From NCBI RefSeq assembly GCF_016427535.1, contig NZ_JAELXV010000003.1, positions 845,247 through 909,246 on the forward strand: a stretch of DNA of 64,000 nucleotides, written 5' to 3'. Position 1 is the stretch's first letter. Each line of letters begins with the position of its first letter. The stretch is from Hymenobacter sp. BT559 (GTDB lineage Bacteria > Bacteroidota > Bacteroidia > Cytophagales > Hymenobacteraceae). A program made the translations under genes and the position numbers. Below the pieces are notes generated by a model. The model did no database searches, was not told the origin of the DNA, and saw nothing but the letters and a program-made list of their open reading frames with translations. Shown in pieces: positions 1-8,822 of the stretch.

Positions 1-596
1 ACACCATCTTTGTCAACAGCAACGGGCTTCATGGCCACGATTTGCATAGCCACGTCGCGGCCGATGGCGGCTACGTCGGCGCTGCCCACGTTTTTCAGGC
101 CCACGAGTACGCCCTTCTTGTTGTCCGAGTGGATGTACGAAGCCACTTTCTCGGCGCTCAGGGTGGTGTAGGTGAGGTCGAGTTTCTCGCCGATTTTGCC
201 GGTCAGCTCGGTGATGTGCTCTTGCACGGTGCGGCCATCTTCTTCTTTAGCAGCCAGCAGGTCTTCCTTGGTGCCTACGTTCGTTTTCACGGCCGTGTCC
301 AGGATTTGCTGCACCAGCGTGCGGAAGTCAGCTACTTTGGCTACCGATTCGGTTTCGCAAGCGAGAGCTACCAGTTTGCCCTGAGTGCCGTCGGCGCTCA
401 CGTTCACGAGCACGAGGCCTTCTGAAGTGGCGTTGTCAGCGCGCTTGTCAGCGATTTTCTGGCCCTGCTTGCGCAGGATGTCGCGGGCGGCTTCGAAGTC
501 GCCATCGGCTTCGGTCAGAGCCTTTTTGCAATCCATCATGCCCGCGCCGGTCATGGTGCGGAGCTTGTTTACGTCTGCGGCGGTGATAGCGGCCAT
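1..596 (-). CDS. tsf: Elongation factor Ts, N-terminal part (cut by window edge)
   Basis: EF-Ts is the guanine nucleotide exchange factor that recycles EF-Tu in the cytoplasm. Reading the minus strand from the ATG at 596 gives a protein starting MAAITAADVNKLRTMTGAGM, followed by MDCKKALTEADGD, the N-terminal UBA-like segment and the TGAGMMDCKKAL signature of the family. Later segments (ACETESVAK, IGRDVAMQIVAMKP) match the core dimer domain. The reading frame is open to base 1, so about 198 residues are present and the C-terminus is outside the window. It is the last visible gene of rplM-rpsI-rpsB-tsf and is separated from rpsB by a terminator-like hairpin and a palindromic repeat. Identity is sure. 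Confidence 0.97.
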   Translation of the reverse strand, partial: MAAITAADVNKLRTMTGAGMMDCKKALTEADGDFEAARDILRKQGQKIADKRADNATSEGLVLVNVSADGTQGKLVALACETESVAKVADFRTLVQQILDTAVKTNVGTKEDLLAAKEEDGRTVQEHITELTGKIGEKLDLTYTTLSAEKVASYIHSDNKKGVLVGLKNVGSADVAAIGRDVAMQIVAMKPVAVDKDG

Positions 597-600
597 AGTT

Positions 601-625
601 GTAGCGCGGACTTTCAGTCCGCGAG
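601..625. repeat. GTAGCGC-type palindromic repeat, copy A
   Basis: The stretch forms a hairpin with arms CGCGGACT (605-612) and AGTCCGCG (616-623) around TTC. It starts just upstream of the tsf ATG. Nearly the same sequence recurs at 60770-60795, and related copies lie at 60815-60841 (inverted) and 61232-61259. All of them begin with GTAGYGC. This is seen in the sequence; that it is a dispersed REP-like element is an inference. Confidence 0.7.
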
Positions 626-688
626 TTGGGGGTGAATGGAGTGTTATTCCTAGGTCGTGAGCTGCAAAGCCCACGCAACTGCAAAATA

Positions 689-731
689 AAAAAGGGAACC
701 GCCAAGCAATTGCCTCGACCGTTCCCTTTTT
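689..731 (-). terminator. Terminator-like hairpin between rpsB and tsf
   Basis: Arms AAAAAGGGAAC (689-699) and GTTCCCTTTTT (721-731) pair perfectly over 11 bases with a 21-base loop and give a T-run on the minus strand. It lies after the rpsB stop and 93 bases before the tsf start. It could reduce read-through into tsf; the loop is long, so termination may be partial. Confidence 0.6.
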
Positions 732-754
732 GTCAAGCTATAAAAGCGAGCGGC

Positions 755-1528
755 TTAGCCTTCGTTGTCAGCTTCGGTTTTCTCCGCAATGGCAGCCTCA
801 TCGGCTTCTTTGCGGTCGGCATCCTCTTTGTCAACTTTACGCTCCGACAAGCCATCTTCGATAGCCTTACCCATTACATTCATAATGAGTTGGATAGACT
901 TCGAGGCGTCATCGTTAGCCGGAATGGGGAACTGCACCAGCTCGGGGTTCGAGTTCGTATCAACGATAGCGAAAACAGGGATACCCAGCTTTTGAGCTTC
1001 CTTCACCGCGATGTGCTCGCGCTTCACGTCTACCACGAAGAGGGCAGCGGGCAGGCGGCTCAGGTCAGCGATACCACCCATTACACGCTCGAGTTTCTCG
1101 CGCTCACGGGTCAGCATCAGCTTCTCACGCTTAGCGAGGGCAGCGTAGGCAGTGTTTTCTTTCACCATCTTGTCGATGGTGCTCATTTTCTTCAAGCTCT
1201 TGCGGATGGTGGCGAAGTTCGTCAGCATCCCACCCAGCCAGCGGTCCGTTACATAGGGCATTTTGAGGCGCTGAGCCTCCGTCTGCACAATTTCTTGGGC
1301 CTGCTTTTTGGTAGCTACGAACATGATTTTACGGCCGCTCTTCGCGATGTTGCGAATAGCATTGGCAGCGTAGTCAAGCGAAGCCAGCGTTTTGTTAAGG
1401 TCGATGATATGGATGCCGTTCTTCTCCATGAAGATGTACGGCGCCATTTTCGGGTCCCACTTGCGCGTGAGGTGGCCAAAGTGGGCACCTGCGTCAAGCA
1501 GCTCTTTATAAGTGGTGGACTGAGCCAT
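755..1528 (-). CDS. rpsB: 30S ribosomal protein S2
   Basis: S2 is a structural protein of the small ribosomal subunit near the head-body junction. The 257-residue product starts [20 protein letters not shown] and carries the family signatures [14 protein letters not shown] near the N-terminus, [12 protein letters not shown] near residue 100 and [15 protein letters not shown] near 160, followed by VDTNSNPE. The last 30 residues are an acidic and lysine-rich tail, common in this phylum. The gene lies 21 bases after rpsI in the same direction, and tsf follows, which is the usual rpsB-tsf order. Confidence 0.98.
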   Translation of the reverse strand: MAQSTTYKELLDAGAHFGHLTRKWDPKMAPYIFMEKNGIHIIDLNKTLASLDYAANAIRNIAKSGRKIMFVATKKQAQEIVQTEAQRLKMPYVTDRWLGGMLTNFATIRKSLKKMSTIDKMVKENTAYAALAKREKLMLTREREKLERVMGGIADLSRLPAALFVVDVKREHIAVKEAQKLGIPVFAIVDTNSNPELVQFPIPANDDASKSIQLIMNVMGKAIEDGLSERKVDKEDADRKEADEAAIAEKTEADNEG

Positions 1529-1549
1529 GATATTCCTACGGTTAAACGA

Positions 1550-1936
1550 TTAGCGCTTAGAGAACTGGAACGAGCGACGAGCTTTGCGCTTGCCGAACTT
1601 CTTCCGCTCGACCATGCGGGGGTCGCGGGTTACGAAACCTTCCTTGCGGAGGGCCGACTTCACTTCCGCATTGTCGCTTACCAGGGCTTTCGCGATGGCG
1701 AGGCGGATAGCCTCGGCCTGGCCGGCGATGCCGCCGCCGCTCACGTTCACCTGGATGTCGTACTGGCCCACCTGCTCGAGGGTAGCCAACGGCTGGTTCA
1801 CGATGTTCTCCAACAATTCGTTGGCGAAGTAGGACTTCATGTCCCGGTTGTTGATAGTGATATTCCCTTGCCCGGCTTGCATGTACACGCGAGCCACCGA
1901 GGTTTTTCTTCTACCAGAGGTGTTAGTAGCTGCCAT
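1550..1936 (-). CDS. rpsI: 30S ribosomal protein S9
   Basis: S9 sits in the head of the small subunit, with its basic C-terminal tail reaching towards the P-site tRNA. The 128-residue protein opens with MAATNTSGRRKTSVARVYMQ and has the GRRKTSVARV family start, the GGGIAGQAEAIRLAIAKAL core and the basic end RKKFGKRKARRSFQFSKR with the typical SKR terminus. It lies 45 bases downstream of rplM and is co-oriented with it, as in most bacteria. The length is standard. Confidence 0.98.
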   Translation of the reverse strand: MAATNTSGRRKTSVARVYMQAGQGNITINNRDMKSYFANELLENIVNQPLATLEQVGQYDIQVNVSGGGIAGQAEAIRLAIAKALVSDNAEVKSALRKEGFVTRDPRMVERKKFGKRKARRSFQFSKR

Positions 1937-1981
1937 TTAGTGGAAAATAATGCGGCCAAAGTCGGCCGTAAAAGCAATGAT

Positions 1982-2434
1982 TTACAGGTTTTTCAGCTCG
2001 TATACTTTGGGCTGCTGCGCCTCGTGGGGGTGCTCGCTGCCAGCGTATACGTACAGGTTGCGGAACTGCTCGGCACCTAGGCGGTTGCCTTGCAGCATGC
2101 CTTTTACAGCGTGCTCAATAGCCTTGCGCGAATCGCGGTTCATCTGCTCGCGCAAGGTGCGCTGCTTCTGGCCACCGGGGTAGCCCGAGTGCGAGATGTA
2201 TACCTTCTCGGTCATCTTTTTGCCCGTTACACGCAGCTTGTCAGCGTTGATAACAATCACGTTATCGCCGCAGTCCGAGTTGGGGGTGAACGAAGGCTTG
2301 TGCTTGCCACGCAGTACGTTGGCAATTTGGCTGCACACGCGGCCCAGCGGGGCCACGCTGGCGTCGATGATAACCCAGCTTTTCTGGGCGTTGGCCTTGT
2401 TGACGTGGGTCGTCTTGAAGCTCAGGTGGTCCAT
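1982..2434 (-). CDS. rplM: 50S ribosomal protein L13
   Basis: L13 is an early-assembly protein of the large subunit. The 150-residue product contains WVIIDASVAPLGRVCSQIAN near the N-terminus, DCGDNVIVINADKLRVTGKK, and YVYAGSEHPHEAQQP near the end, all typical of L13. It is the first gene of the rplM-rpsI-rpsB-tsf set. A good Bacteroidota promoter lies 76 to 106 bases upstream (2510-2540), and a terminator for the preceding gene lies between. Confidence 0.98.
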   Translation of the reverse strand: MDHLSFKTTHVNKANAQKSWVIIDASVAPLGRVCSQIANVLRGKHKPSFTPNSDCGDNVIVINADKLRVTGKKMTEKVYISHSGYPGGQKQRTLREQMNRDSRKAIEHAVKGMLQGNRLGAEQFRNLYVYAGSEHPHEAQQPKVYELKNL

Positions 2435-2475
2435 GAGGATTGGTAAATATTACCTGCTAAACAATTGACAATAAA

Positions 2476-2498
2476 CCCCAAGCCGAACAGGCTTGGGG
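2476..2498 (-). terminator. Intrinsic terminator downstream of the RluA-family gene
   Basis: A perfect 9-base stem, CCCCAAGCC (2476-2484) and GGCTTGGGG (2490-2498), with a 5-base loop. On the minus strand it is followed by TTTATT. It lies downstream of the pseudouridine synthase gene (ends 2565). Because it also lies after the rplM promoter at 2510-2540, the rplM leader may read through it, so it could act as an attenuator. Confidence 0.65.
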
Positions 2499-2509
2499 AA
2501 AAACGGTCA

Positions 2510-2540
2510 CAAAGGTACGGGTTTTAGGGGAGAATAGCAA
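2510..2540 (-). promoter_or_regulatory. Bacteroidota-type promoter for the rplM operon
   Basis: On the minus strand TTG (2540-2538) is followed by 20 bases and then TACCTTTG (2517-2510), an exact match to the TAnnTTTG -7 element with the expected -33 TTG. The same TACCTTTG box precedes rpsA and tRNA-Cys in this window. The predicted transcript start is near 2505, which gives a leader of about 70 bases. Confidence 0.75.
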
Positions 2541-2564
2541 GGGTGCGTCAGCTAATTGGCTGAA

Positions 2565-3278
2565 TTAGCGATACTGCCGTAGCGTCTCGACCAGCACGCG
2601 GAAGTCCTTGGGGTAGGGGGCATCTACCTTAATCGCCTCGCCAGCTAGCCCCGTAAAGCCTAGCTCCACAGCGTGCAGTGCAAAGCGCTTGATAAACGGC
2701 TGCTCCGTCTCACCCTCCTTCAAGTTAAATTTCTTCTTGAGCGACGACAGGTAAAAATCCTCGCCGCCGTAGAGGTGGTCGCTTACGATAGGGGTTTGCA
2801 CATACGCTAAGTGCAGGCGAATCTGGTGCATGCGGCCCGTTACAGGTTCGCACTGCACCAGGGCATGCTGGGCGTAGGTTTCGAGGGTAGTGAAACGCGT
2901 TTCGGCGGGCTTGCCTTTGAAAGCTAGGCGTGCTTTGCCGCTCTTAGTAGTTTCGATATTGCGGTCTACCACAAACTTTTCCAGTGGCGGGGCGCCATTG
3001 GTTACGGCGTGGTAGATTTTACTTACCTCGCGGTTTTCGAACTGCATAGCAAGGCTGCGGTAGGCCTCGGGGTGCTTGGCCAGGGCTAGTGCGCCGCTAG
3101 TGTCGCGGTCAAGGCGGTGGCCCACCTGGGCATCGTCGGCGTATTCGCGAGCTAGGCGCAGGAGGCTAGGCGCTACGCCAATGCGCTCGTCGAGCGTGGC
3201 CAGGAAGGGCGGCTTGTTGACGACGATATAATCGTCGTTCTCAAACAAGATAAGGTCTTTGAACTTAGGTGGCTTCAT
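2565..3278 (-). CDS. RluA/RluD-family pseudouridine synthase
   Basis: This enzyme isomerises uridine to pseudouridine in rRNA or tRNA. The product (237 residues from the ATG at 3278) has VGHRLDRDTSGALALAK around residue 75, the RluA-family active-site motif with catalytic Asp in HRLDRDTSG, and VTGRMHQIRLHLA near 160, the other conserved block. There is no N-terminal S4 RNA-binding domain, as in RluA or TruC rather than RluD. The frame stays open to a GTG at 3287, but that codon overlaps the -7 box at 3287-3294, so I chose the ATG at 3278. It follows the sensor kinase by 36 bases. The modified position cannot be told from sequence. Confidence 0.88.
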   Translation of the reverse strand: MKPPKFKDLILFENDDYIVVNKPPFLATLDERIGVAPSLLRLAREYADDAQVGHRLDRDTSGALALAKHPEAYRSLAMQFENREVSKIYHAVTNGAPPLEKFVVDRNIETTKSGKARLAFKGKPAETRFTTLETYAQHALVQCEPVTGRMHQIRLHLAYVQTPIVSDHLYGGEDFYLSSLKKKFNLKEGETEQPFIKRFALHAVELGFTGLAGEAIKVDAPYPKDFRVLVETLRQYR

Positions 3279-3286
3279 GCGAAGCA

Positions 3287-3294
3287 CAAAGGTA
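3287..3294 (-). promoter_or_regulatory. Possible -7 promoter element TACCTTTG
   Basis: TACCTTTG on the minus strand matches the TAnnTTTG consensus and the boxes of rplM, rpsA and tRNA-Cys exactly, and lies just upstream of the pseudouridine synthase ATG. I see no TTG at the usual -33 distance, so it may be weak or fortuitous. If used, the mRNA would be nearly leaderless. Confidence 0.4.
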
Positions 3295-3314
3295 CGACTA
3301 CTTCAGGGGTGCCG

Positions 3315-4478
3315 TTATTTTACTTCCTTCGGCCTAGGTAGCTTAAATTCCATCGCGGTGCCCTCACCCACAACGCTCTTGATGCGAATGCTGGACTTGT
3401 GGGCTTCCACAATATGCTTGCTGATAGCTAGCCCTAGGCCCGTGCCACCCGCGGCCCGCGTGCGGCTTTTCTCGACGCGGTAAAACCGCTCAAACACGCG
3501 CGCCTGGTGCTCGGGGGCAATGCCGGCGCCATTGTCGCGCACCGTCACGCGCACGCTCTCGCGGCCCGCCACGAGCGATACCACCACCTGGCCGCCTGCT
3601 TCACGGCCGTATTTTATCGCATTGTCAATCAGGTTGATAAGCACCTGACGAATACGGTTTCGGTCGGCCACTACGGGCAGCCCGGTTTCGGGTAGCTGGG
3701 CTGGGTAGAGCGTGAGGCTGGCACCCCGCTGTTGGGCCTGCTGCTCTAGTAGCTCAAATATTTCCTGGACCAGGGCCGCGAGGTCGAAGCGCTGGCGCCG
3801 CATGCGCACCACTCCTTTTTCGAGCTGCGAAATTGTGACTAGGTCCTGCACCAGCGTGTCGAGGGCATCGAGGCTGCTAGCGGCTTTCTGCAAAAACTTG
3901 CGCCGGGTGGCGGGGTCCATGCCATCCTCGTCGTCTACTTCTTCATCCAGAATAGTATGCACAAAGCCCTGCGCAGCGAAAAGCGGCGTCTTTAGCTCGT
4001 GCGACACGTCGGCCAAAAACTCGCGGCGTAGCACTTGCAGTCGCTTTAGCTCTTCAAACTCTTGCTGGCGGCGCTCGGCCGTTTCCAGAATCTCATCGCG
4101 CAGACGCTTGAGGGGCTCGGGACGAAATAAAAATCGATTGCTTAGCTTCCTAAATTCTTTGCGCTTAATATGCTCAAGGCCAGCGTAGATGCCGTTTATT
4201 TCGCGAAAAATAAGCGCTTCAAAAGCTAAGTATACCAGCAGGAAACAGGCGGCTATCGTAATGCCGCCCGCCAAAAAGGCCTGCCGAACCGGCAGGCCTG
4301 GCCCTAGGTAGGCAAACGTCGTGAGGACGCTTGCCACCAGCAGGGCAATAAGCAAGGCAATCGTGCGTGAGGATATCTCCACCGTTTTGTACCGGGCCGA
4401 ATGGGTGAAATAGGCTAGGCGAGACAGCCAGGAAGTACTCCGCCGCAATCCTCGTACTATCCAGCGCCATTGGCTCAT
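3315..4478 (-). CDS. PhoR-like sensor histidine kinase
   Basis: Membrane sensor kinase of a two-component system. The 387-residue protein has two hydrophobic segments at about residues 35-60 and 65-90, a HAMP-like linker, then the H-box FLADVSHELKTPL near 155 (phosphorylated His), N-box NLIDNAIKYG near 285, G1 DNGAGIAPEH, F-box FERFYRV and G2 GGTGLGLAISKH. The short loop between the two membrane segments leaves little room for an extracellular sensor domain. Its partner regulator lies 30 bases upstream on the same strand. The pair resembles PhoR/PhoB by layout, but no pho-regulon gene is nearby, so the stimulus is unknown. Confidence 0.92.
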   Translation of the reverse strand: MSQWRWIVRGLRRSTSWLSRLAYFTHSARYKTVEISSRTIALLIALLVASVLTTFAYLGPGLPVRQAFLAGGITIAACFLLVYLAFEALIFREINGIYAGLEHIKRKEFRKLSNRFLFRPEPLKRLRDEILETAERRQQEFEELKRLQVLRREFLADVSHELKTPLFAAQGFVHTILDEEVDDEDGMDPATRRKFLQKAASSLDALDTLVQDLVTISQLEKGVVRMRRQRFDLAALVQEIFELLEQQAQQRGASLTLYPAQLPETGLPVVADRNRIRQVLINLIDNAIKYGREAGGQVVVSLVAGRESVRVTVRDNGAGIAPEHQARVFERFYRVEKSRTRAAGGTGLGLAISKHIVEAHKSSIRIKSVVGEGTAMEFKLPRPKEVK

Positions 4479-4508
4479 AGGGGCCGCCGCGAGCTGGCAA
4501 ATAGCTCG

Positions 4509-5228
4509 CTAGTCGGCGTTAAATTTATAGCCTACGCCCTTAATAGTCTGGATGTGGTGGTCACCCACCTTTTCGCGCACCTTGCGCACGTGCACGTCCA
4601 CGGTGCGAGCCAACACGAAGACATCGTTGCCCCAGATATTTTGGAGTAGCTCGTCGCGGCTGAATACCTTATGGGGCGCGGCGGCTAGGAAAGCCAGCAG
4701 CTCAAACTCTTTCTTGGGCAAGGTGATTTTGCGACCCTCTTGGTACACTGCAAATGCCGTGCGGTCGATGCGCAAGCCGTTGATGTCAATGGCTTCTACA
4801 CCGGCGTGGGGGTCCTGGTCGCGGCGTACTACGGCGGCCAGGCGGCTCAGTAGCGCCCTAGGCTTAATGGGCTTGGCGATAAAGTCATCGGCGCCTGCCT
4901 CAAACGCAGCTACTTCCGAAAACTCTTCTGACCGGGCCGTGAGCACCATGATGTAGGTATCCTTTAGGCGGGGCTGCTCGCGGAGCAGGCGGCACGTGGC
5001 AATGCCATCGAGCTGCGGCATCATCACGTCGAGCAAAATGATGTCGGGTACAAAATCTTGGGCTACGGCCAGAGCCCGGCGGCCATCGCCGGCCGAAGCA
5101 GTGAGGTAGCCTTCCTTTTTGAGATTAAATTCGAGCAGCTCGACAATGTCAGGGTCGTCGTCGACTACCAGAATTTTGTAGGTTATCGTTTTTGCTGATG
5201 CAGCCCGTGGGGCGACGGAAGCAGCCAT
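4509..5228 (-). CDS. PhoB/OmpR-family response regulator
   Basis: DNA-binding response regulator. The receiver domain begins ILVVDDDPDIVELL with the acidic pocket DDD, the phospho-acceptor Asp in DIILLDVMMP, and the conserved Lys in FIAKPIKP. The C-terminal winged helix is OmpR-type, with LPKKEFELLAFLA, VFSRDELLQNIWG, VDVHVRKVREKVG and IKGVGYKF. The frame can be extended to a TTG at 5267, but that triplet belongs to a TATTTTTG -7 box; the ATG at 5228 gives 239 residues with a short Ala/Ser-rich start. It lies directly before its kinase (30-base gap) and is likely co-transcribed with it and the pseudouridine synthase. Confidence 0.93.
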   Translation of the reverse strand: MAASVAPRAASAKTITYKILVVDDDPDIVELLEFNLKKEGYLTASAGDGRRALAVAQDFVPDIILLDVMMPQLDGIATCRLLREQPRLKDTYIMVLTARSEEFSEVAAFEAGADDFIAKPIKPRALLSRLAAVVRRDQDPHAGVEAIDINGLRIDRTAFAVYQEGRKITLPKKEFELLAFLAAAPHKVFSRDELLQNIWGNDVFVLARTVDVHVRKVREKVGDHHIQTIKGVGYKFNAD

Positions 5229-5264
5229 GGCAACTGGGCGAAAGGGAGAAGGACTTTCGCAGTG

Positions 5265-5272
5265 CAAAAATA
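5265..5272 (-). promoter_or_regulatory. Possible -7 element TATTTTTG for the response-regulator operon
   Basis: TATTTTTG on the minus strand matches TAnnTTTG, 37 bases upstream of the chosen ATG at 5228. No clear TTG is seen at -33. The same octamer precedes the genes starting at 6161, 19096 and 22106. Confidence 0.45.
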
Positions 5273-5339
5273 CCCGCTAGCTACCTAGCCGTATGTTACG
5301 GTTATGTGACGAGTTGCCCAGTGGCGTGATGCTAGCTAC

Positions 5340-6161
5340 TTATTGGGCAGTTACGAGGTTAAGCTTGCTCCTTAGGCCGTCATATTTATACATATCAACC
5401 TTTACTGACCCCACAAACATCTCAGCCTGAAAGAGTACTGGAATCTTATTGCGGTCGTCGGACAAGTAAACTTTGATGGCATCTTCACCCCGGAATATCT
5501 TATTATTCGGCATTTTGGGTACCAGCTTCAGTGCGCGTACAGTGCCAGCCTTGGTTTCTACTAATTCGCGGCCCTTGAAGGTAACTTCCAGATTGAAGGC
5601 CGATTCGTCGAAAAAGCCGGGCATTTTGATGACATCGCCGGGCTTCATATGCTCGTAATGTAGCGTGCGCAAATAATAAAAGCCGCTCACGAGTTCCTGC
5701 GCGTTATTAGGAATCTTATAAGCGGTACGGGTAGGATTTTCCCGGTCATGAACTTGCACATCGGCAATGTCGCGCCGATGGTCGAAGTCAACGGTTTCCT
5801 TCTTGTGGTAGCCCTTCTCGGTAATGTCGCGCGTGGCTCGCAGCGGCAGAATGCTGGTGGTATCGATGTAGGAGCGCCACTGGTCGCGGATGTGCAGGAA
5901 GAAATCGAAGGAGCCCGTCGTGTGGCCACTCACGGTAGCACGGTAGCAGGGCCGCTCGGCCACGCGGTCGAGCGCACCCGAGGTCTCGACTACTGCCTCA
6001 GCAGCGTTGATTAACCCGTAGTGCACTTTATAACGAATAGTCTCGCCGGCCTGAAAGCTTGGGTTGGGCCACACGCGCACTGGCTCGGCCGAGCCAGTGC
6101 GCTGCACCCAGGCCGTGCAGGCCAGCAAAAACGGAAGAGAGAGTAACCAGCGACGGGTCAT
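5340..6161 (-). CDS. DUF3108 family periplasmic protein
   Basis: The 273-residue protein starts with a signal peptide (MTRRWLLSLPFLLACTAWVQ), then FQAGETIRYKVHYGLINAAEA, the start of the DUF3108 domain, and runs to the end with the typical alternating beta-strand pattern (GYHKKETVDFDH, PVLFQAEMFVGSVKVDMYKYDG). DUF3108 proteins are exported and may bind a lipid or outer-membrane component; their function is not established. A Cys at residue 15 in LLACTAW could be a lipobox, but the context is weak. The gene stands alone between a two-component operon and recA, with a TATTTTTG box at 6218-6225. Confidence 0.85.
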   Translation of the reverse strand: MTRRWLLSLPFLLACTAWVQRTGSAEPVRVWPNPSFQAGETIRYKVHYGLINAAEAVVETSGALDRVAERPCYRATVSGHTTGSFDFFLHIRDQWRSYIDTTSILPLRATRDITEKGYHKKETVDFDHRRDIADVQVHDRENPTRTAYKIPNNAQELVSGFYYLRTLHYEHMKPGDVIKMPGFFDESAFNLEVTFKGRELVETKAGTVRALKLVPKMPNNKIFRGEDAIKVYLSDDRNKIPVLFQAEMFVGSVKVDMYKYDGLRSKLNLVTAQ

Positions 6162-6217
6162 AAAGCGGATAGATGTAACGCGATACCTAGGAAATAATTA
6201 CAAACAGAATGCCAAGA

Positions 6218-6225
6218 CAAAAATA
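6218..6225 (-). promoter_or_regulatory. Possible -7 element TATTTTTG for the DUF3108 gene
   Basis: TATTTTTG on the minus strand, 57 bases upstream of the DUF3108 start, fits TAnnTTTG. There is no convincing -33 TTG. Confidence 0.4.
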
Positions 6226-6260
6226 GGATAGAAGTAATAAGTAGGCTGGCCCTAGGCCAT

Positions 6261-6293
6261 AAAAAAGCCCGCTACTGAGTAGTAGCGGGCTTT
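6261..6293 (-). terminator. recA intrinsic terminator
   Basis: Perfect 13-base stem, AAAGCCCGCTACT (6264-6276) and AGTAGCGGGCTTT (6281-6293), loop GAGT, with a run of T on the minus strand after it. It lies 20 bases after the recA stop. Confidence 0.85.
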
Positions 6294-6312
6294 ACTAGCA
6301 TAGCGCCTTGAT

Positions 6313-7401
6313 TTACAGCGTGTCGTCGCCGTCTTCAGGGCCGCTCATGTCTACGGGAATGACGTCGGCATCGCCCTTAGCAAGCGTACGGATTTTGGCT
6401 TCGATTTGCTCGGCTAGCTCGGGGTTGTCAAGCAGCAGAGTCTTCACGGCCTCGCGGCCCTGGCCAATCTTGCTGTCGCCGTAGCTGAACCACGAGCCCG
6501 ACTTGGCAATGATGCCCATGTCAACGCCTAGGTCCACAATCTCACCTACCTTCGAGATGCCTTGGCCGTAGATGATATCGAACTCAACTACTTTGAAGGG
6601 AGGCGCAACCTTGTTTTTCACCACTTTTACTTTGGTGCGGTTACCGGTTACGTTGTCTTTATCCTCCTTAATCTGGCCAATGCGGCGGATGTCAAGGCGC
6701 ACCGAAGCGTAGAACTTCAGGGCGTTACCACCAGTCGTGGTTTCGGGCGAGCCGAACATCACACCAATTTTCTCACGCAGCTGGTTGATGAAGATGCAGA
6801 GGCAGTTCGTCTTATTGATAGTGCCGGTGAGCTTACGCAGGGCTTGGCTCATAAGGCGGGCGTGCAGACCCACTTTCGAGTCGCCCATGTCGCCTTCGAG
6901 TTCGCCTTTGGGCACGAGAGCTGCTACCGAGTCAATAACGATGATGTCGATAGCGCCCGAGCTGATGAGCTGGTCGGCAATCTCTAAGGCTTGCTCGCCG
7001 TTGTCGGGCTGCGCAATGAGGAGGTTGTTGGTATCAATACCCAGCTTCTGGGCATAAATCGGGTCGAAAGCGTGCTCGGCGTCAATGAACGCAGCTACAC
7101 CACCAGCCTTCTGAGCTTCGGCGATAGCATGCATCGTCAGAGTGGTCTTACCGCTCGATTCCGGGCCGTAAATCTCAATCACACGGCCGCGGGGCAGGCC
7201 ACCAATGCCAAGGGCAATGTCTAGCGAGAGTGAGCCCGTGCTGATAGCCGGAATGTCGTTGACCTTTTGGTCCGACAGCTTCATCACGGTGCCTTTGCCA
7301 AAGGCTTTGTCGAGCTTGTCCATCGTCAGCTGAAGCGCTTTGGCTTTCTCAGCTGCGGGGTTGGTGGCGTTTTTCTCGGCTTTGTCAGTTGCAACTGCCA
7401 T
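6313..7401 (-). CDS. recA: Recombinase RecA
   Basis: RecA forms filaments on single-stranded DNA, drives strand exchange and triggers SOS cleavage. From the ATG at 7401 the protein is 362 residues. It shows Walker [10 protein letters not shown], the DAEHAFDP block, Walker [19 protein letters not shown], the loop L2 region [35 protein letters not shown] (L1 lies just before it) and the acidic C-terminus ending GPEDGDDTL. The frame is open further upstream, but those residues lack similarity to Rec[11 protein letters not shown] is the natural start. I do not see an SOS box that I can defend upstream. Confidence 0.98.
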   Translation of the reverse strand: MAVATDKAEKNATNPAAEKAKALQLTMDKLDKAFGKGTVMKLSDQKVNDIPAISTGSLSLDIALGIGGLPRGRVIEIYGPESSGKTTLTMHAIAEAQKAGGVAAFIDAEHAFDPIYAQKLGIDTNNLLIAQPDNGEQALEIADQLISSGAIDIIVIDSVAALVPKGELEGDMGDSKVGLHARLMSQALRKLTGTINKTNCLCIFINQLREKIGVMFGSPETTTGGNALKFYASVRLDIRRIGQIKEDKDNVTGNRTKVKVVKNKVAPPFKVVEFDIIYGQGISKVGEIVDLGVDMGIIAKSGSWFSYGDSKIGQGREAVKTLLLDNPELAEQIEAKIRTLAKGDADVIPVDMSGPEDGDDTL

Positions 7402-7565
7402 GTCGGGGAAATTAGGGGAAAAAGTAGTTACGTTTGGTGCTTTTATCGGTTGGCCGCTAATTGTCGGGCGCAAAGCACCGGCGAATGAGCGGCGCTTTGG
7501 CCGTTCTCAGGCGGCTTTTTCTAACACAGCGACCCTAGGTTTTGTGCCGTTGAGAGCGGAAATAT

Positions 7566-8813
7566 ATGAGGAATTTTCTAAAATTTTTGGGATGGCTTGG
7601 GGCTGTGCTAATTACGGCCGGGCCGGTGCACGCACAACTAGATAATCGAGCATTTATATCATCTAGGCCTGGCGCTGATTTAGTAAATCAACCAATGCTT
7701 TGTGGCTTGGGTACCCAAGACGCTAGAAAGACAATTGATTCTTTAGCTCTACCAAATCAACTACCTAGTGGAGGAGACCTTAGGTTTGCAATCAATTCCT
7801 TCACCTTCTTCAAAGACAACGAGTATTTCAACGATATCGTGCAGGGTTACACGCTGTTTGGTACGCAGTTAAATCCTCAGCTCGTCTACTATCCTATCAA
7901 AGACCTGCGCCTCGAAGCCGGGGTATTTCTCTGGAAAGATTTTGGTAACTCGCAGCTCCGGCAGGTTCGGCCCACTTTCCGAGCTACTTGGACGAAAGGT
8001 AACCAACAATTCATCTTCGGTAATATTCGCCCGCACCTCAATCATAACTATATCGAGCCATTGTTTGATTTTGAGCAGGTAATACTAAAACCATTAGAAG
8101 AAGGGCTGCAATATCGGCTAAATAGTAAGCGCGTTTTTCTGGATGTGTGGGTCGATTGGCTACGGCAAGAGTACCCCGGCTCTAACTACCAGGAGCAGAT
8201 AGCCGGCGGCCTCAGCAGCAGCTTCCGGCTGACGGGCGACAACAGCCCAGTAGCTATTTCTATTCCGCTGCAATTCACGGCGCGCCACGCGGGCGGGCAG
8301 ATTGATACGCTGCACGCGCCCATCCAAACGCTGTTCAACTACGCTACTGGCGTGGTGGCTCGGCTGCCACTGCGGGGCCGGGTGCTACAGGCCGTGCGGC
8401 TCAATGCCTATGGCCTGCTTTTCGACGACCACTCGATGGCAAACTACAGGTTGCCATTTCAGAGTGGTAATGGCTTGTACCTGAATGGTACGCTCGAAAC
8501 GCGCTACGCCGACCTCATGCTGAGCTACTGGCAGGGGCATCGCTTCTACGCTCCCCTAGGTGGCAATTATTACCAGTCGGTGGCCGCGCGCGAGGGCACG
8601 CCGGGCTACACCGACCCCGAGCGCCGCCTGCTACTGGTGCGGCTACTGCGCGATTTTCGCATCTCCGATGCGGCAGCCGTGACGGTGCGGGTCGAGCCGG
8701 TGTACGACTTCAACGCCAAACTGCTGGATTTCTCGTTTGGCGTGTATTTCAATTTTCGGCAAGAGTGGCTGCTGGGCAACGTAGGCCGCCGCGTGCGGGT
8801 GGGGCAGCAATAG
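7566..8813 (+). CDS. Predicted outer-membrane protein, function unknown
   Basis: A 415-residue exported protein. It begins with a signal peptide (MRNFLKFLGWLGAVLITAGP, then VHAQ) and continues with many short amphipathic strands ending in aromatic residues (LRFAINSFTFFKDNEYFN, YYPIKDLRLEAGVFLW, FSFGVYFNFRQEWLLG), which suggests a beta-barrel. I do not recognise a named family. The first 230 bases of the gene are visibly richer in A+T than the rest. It is divergent from recA and ends 9 bases before the convergent acetyltransferase gene, without a terminator between them. Confidence 0.75.
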   Translation: MRNFLKFLGWLGAVLITAGPVHAQLDNRAFISSRPGADLVNQPMLCGLGTQDARKTIDSLALPNQLPSGGDLRFAINSFTFFKDNEYFNDIVQGYTLFGTQLNPQLVYYPIKDLRLEAGVFLWKDFGNSQLRQVRPTFRATWTKGNQQFIFGNIRPHLNHNYIEPLFDFEQVILKPLEEGLQYRLNSKRVFLDVWVDWLRQEYPGSNYQEQIAGGLSSSFRLTGDNSPVAISIPLQFTARHAGGQIDTLHAPIQTLFNYATGVVARLPLRGRVLQAVRLNAYGLLFDDHSMANYRLPFQSGNGLYLNGTLETRYADLMLSYWQGHRFYAPLGGNYYQSVAAREGTPGYTDPERRLLLVRLLRDFRISDAAAVTVRVEPVYDFNAKLLDFSFGVYFNFRQEWLLGNVGRRVRVGQQ

Positions 8814-8822
8814 GCGGAGCCC

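Noticed and set aside
626..2080. A 484-codon open frame on the plus strand
   Set aside because: It lies antisense to rpsB and rpsI, which are certain, and its translation has no recognisable domain. It is a by-product of G+C-rich codon use.
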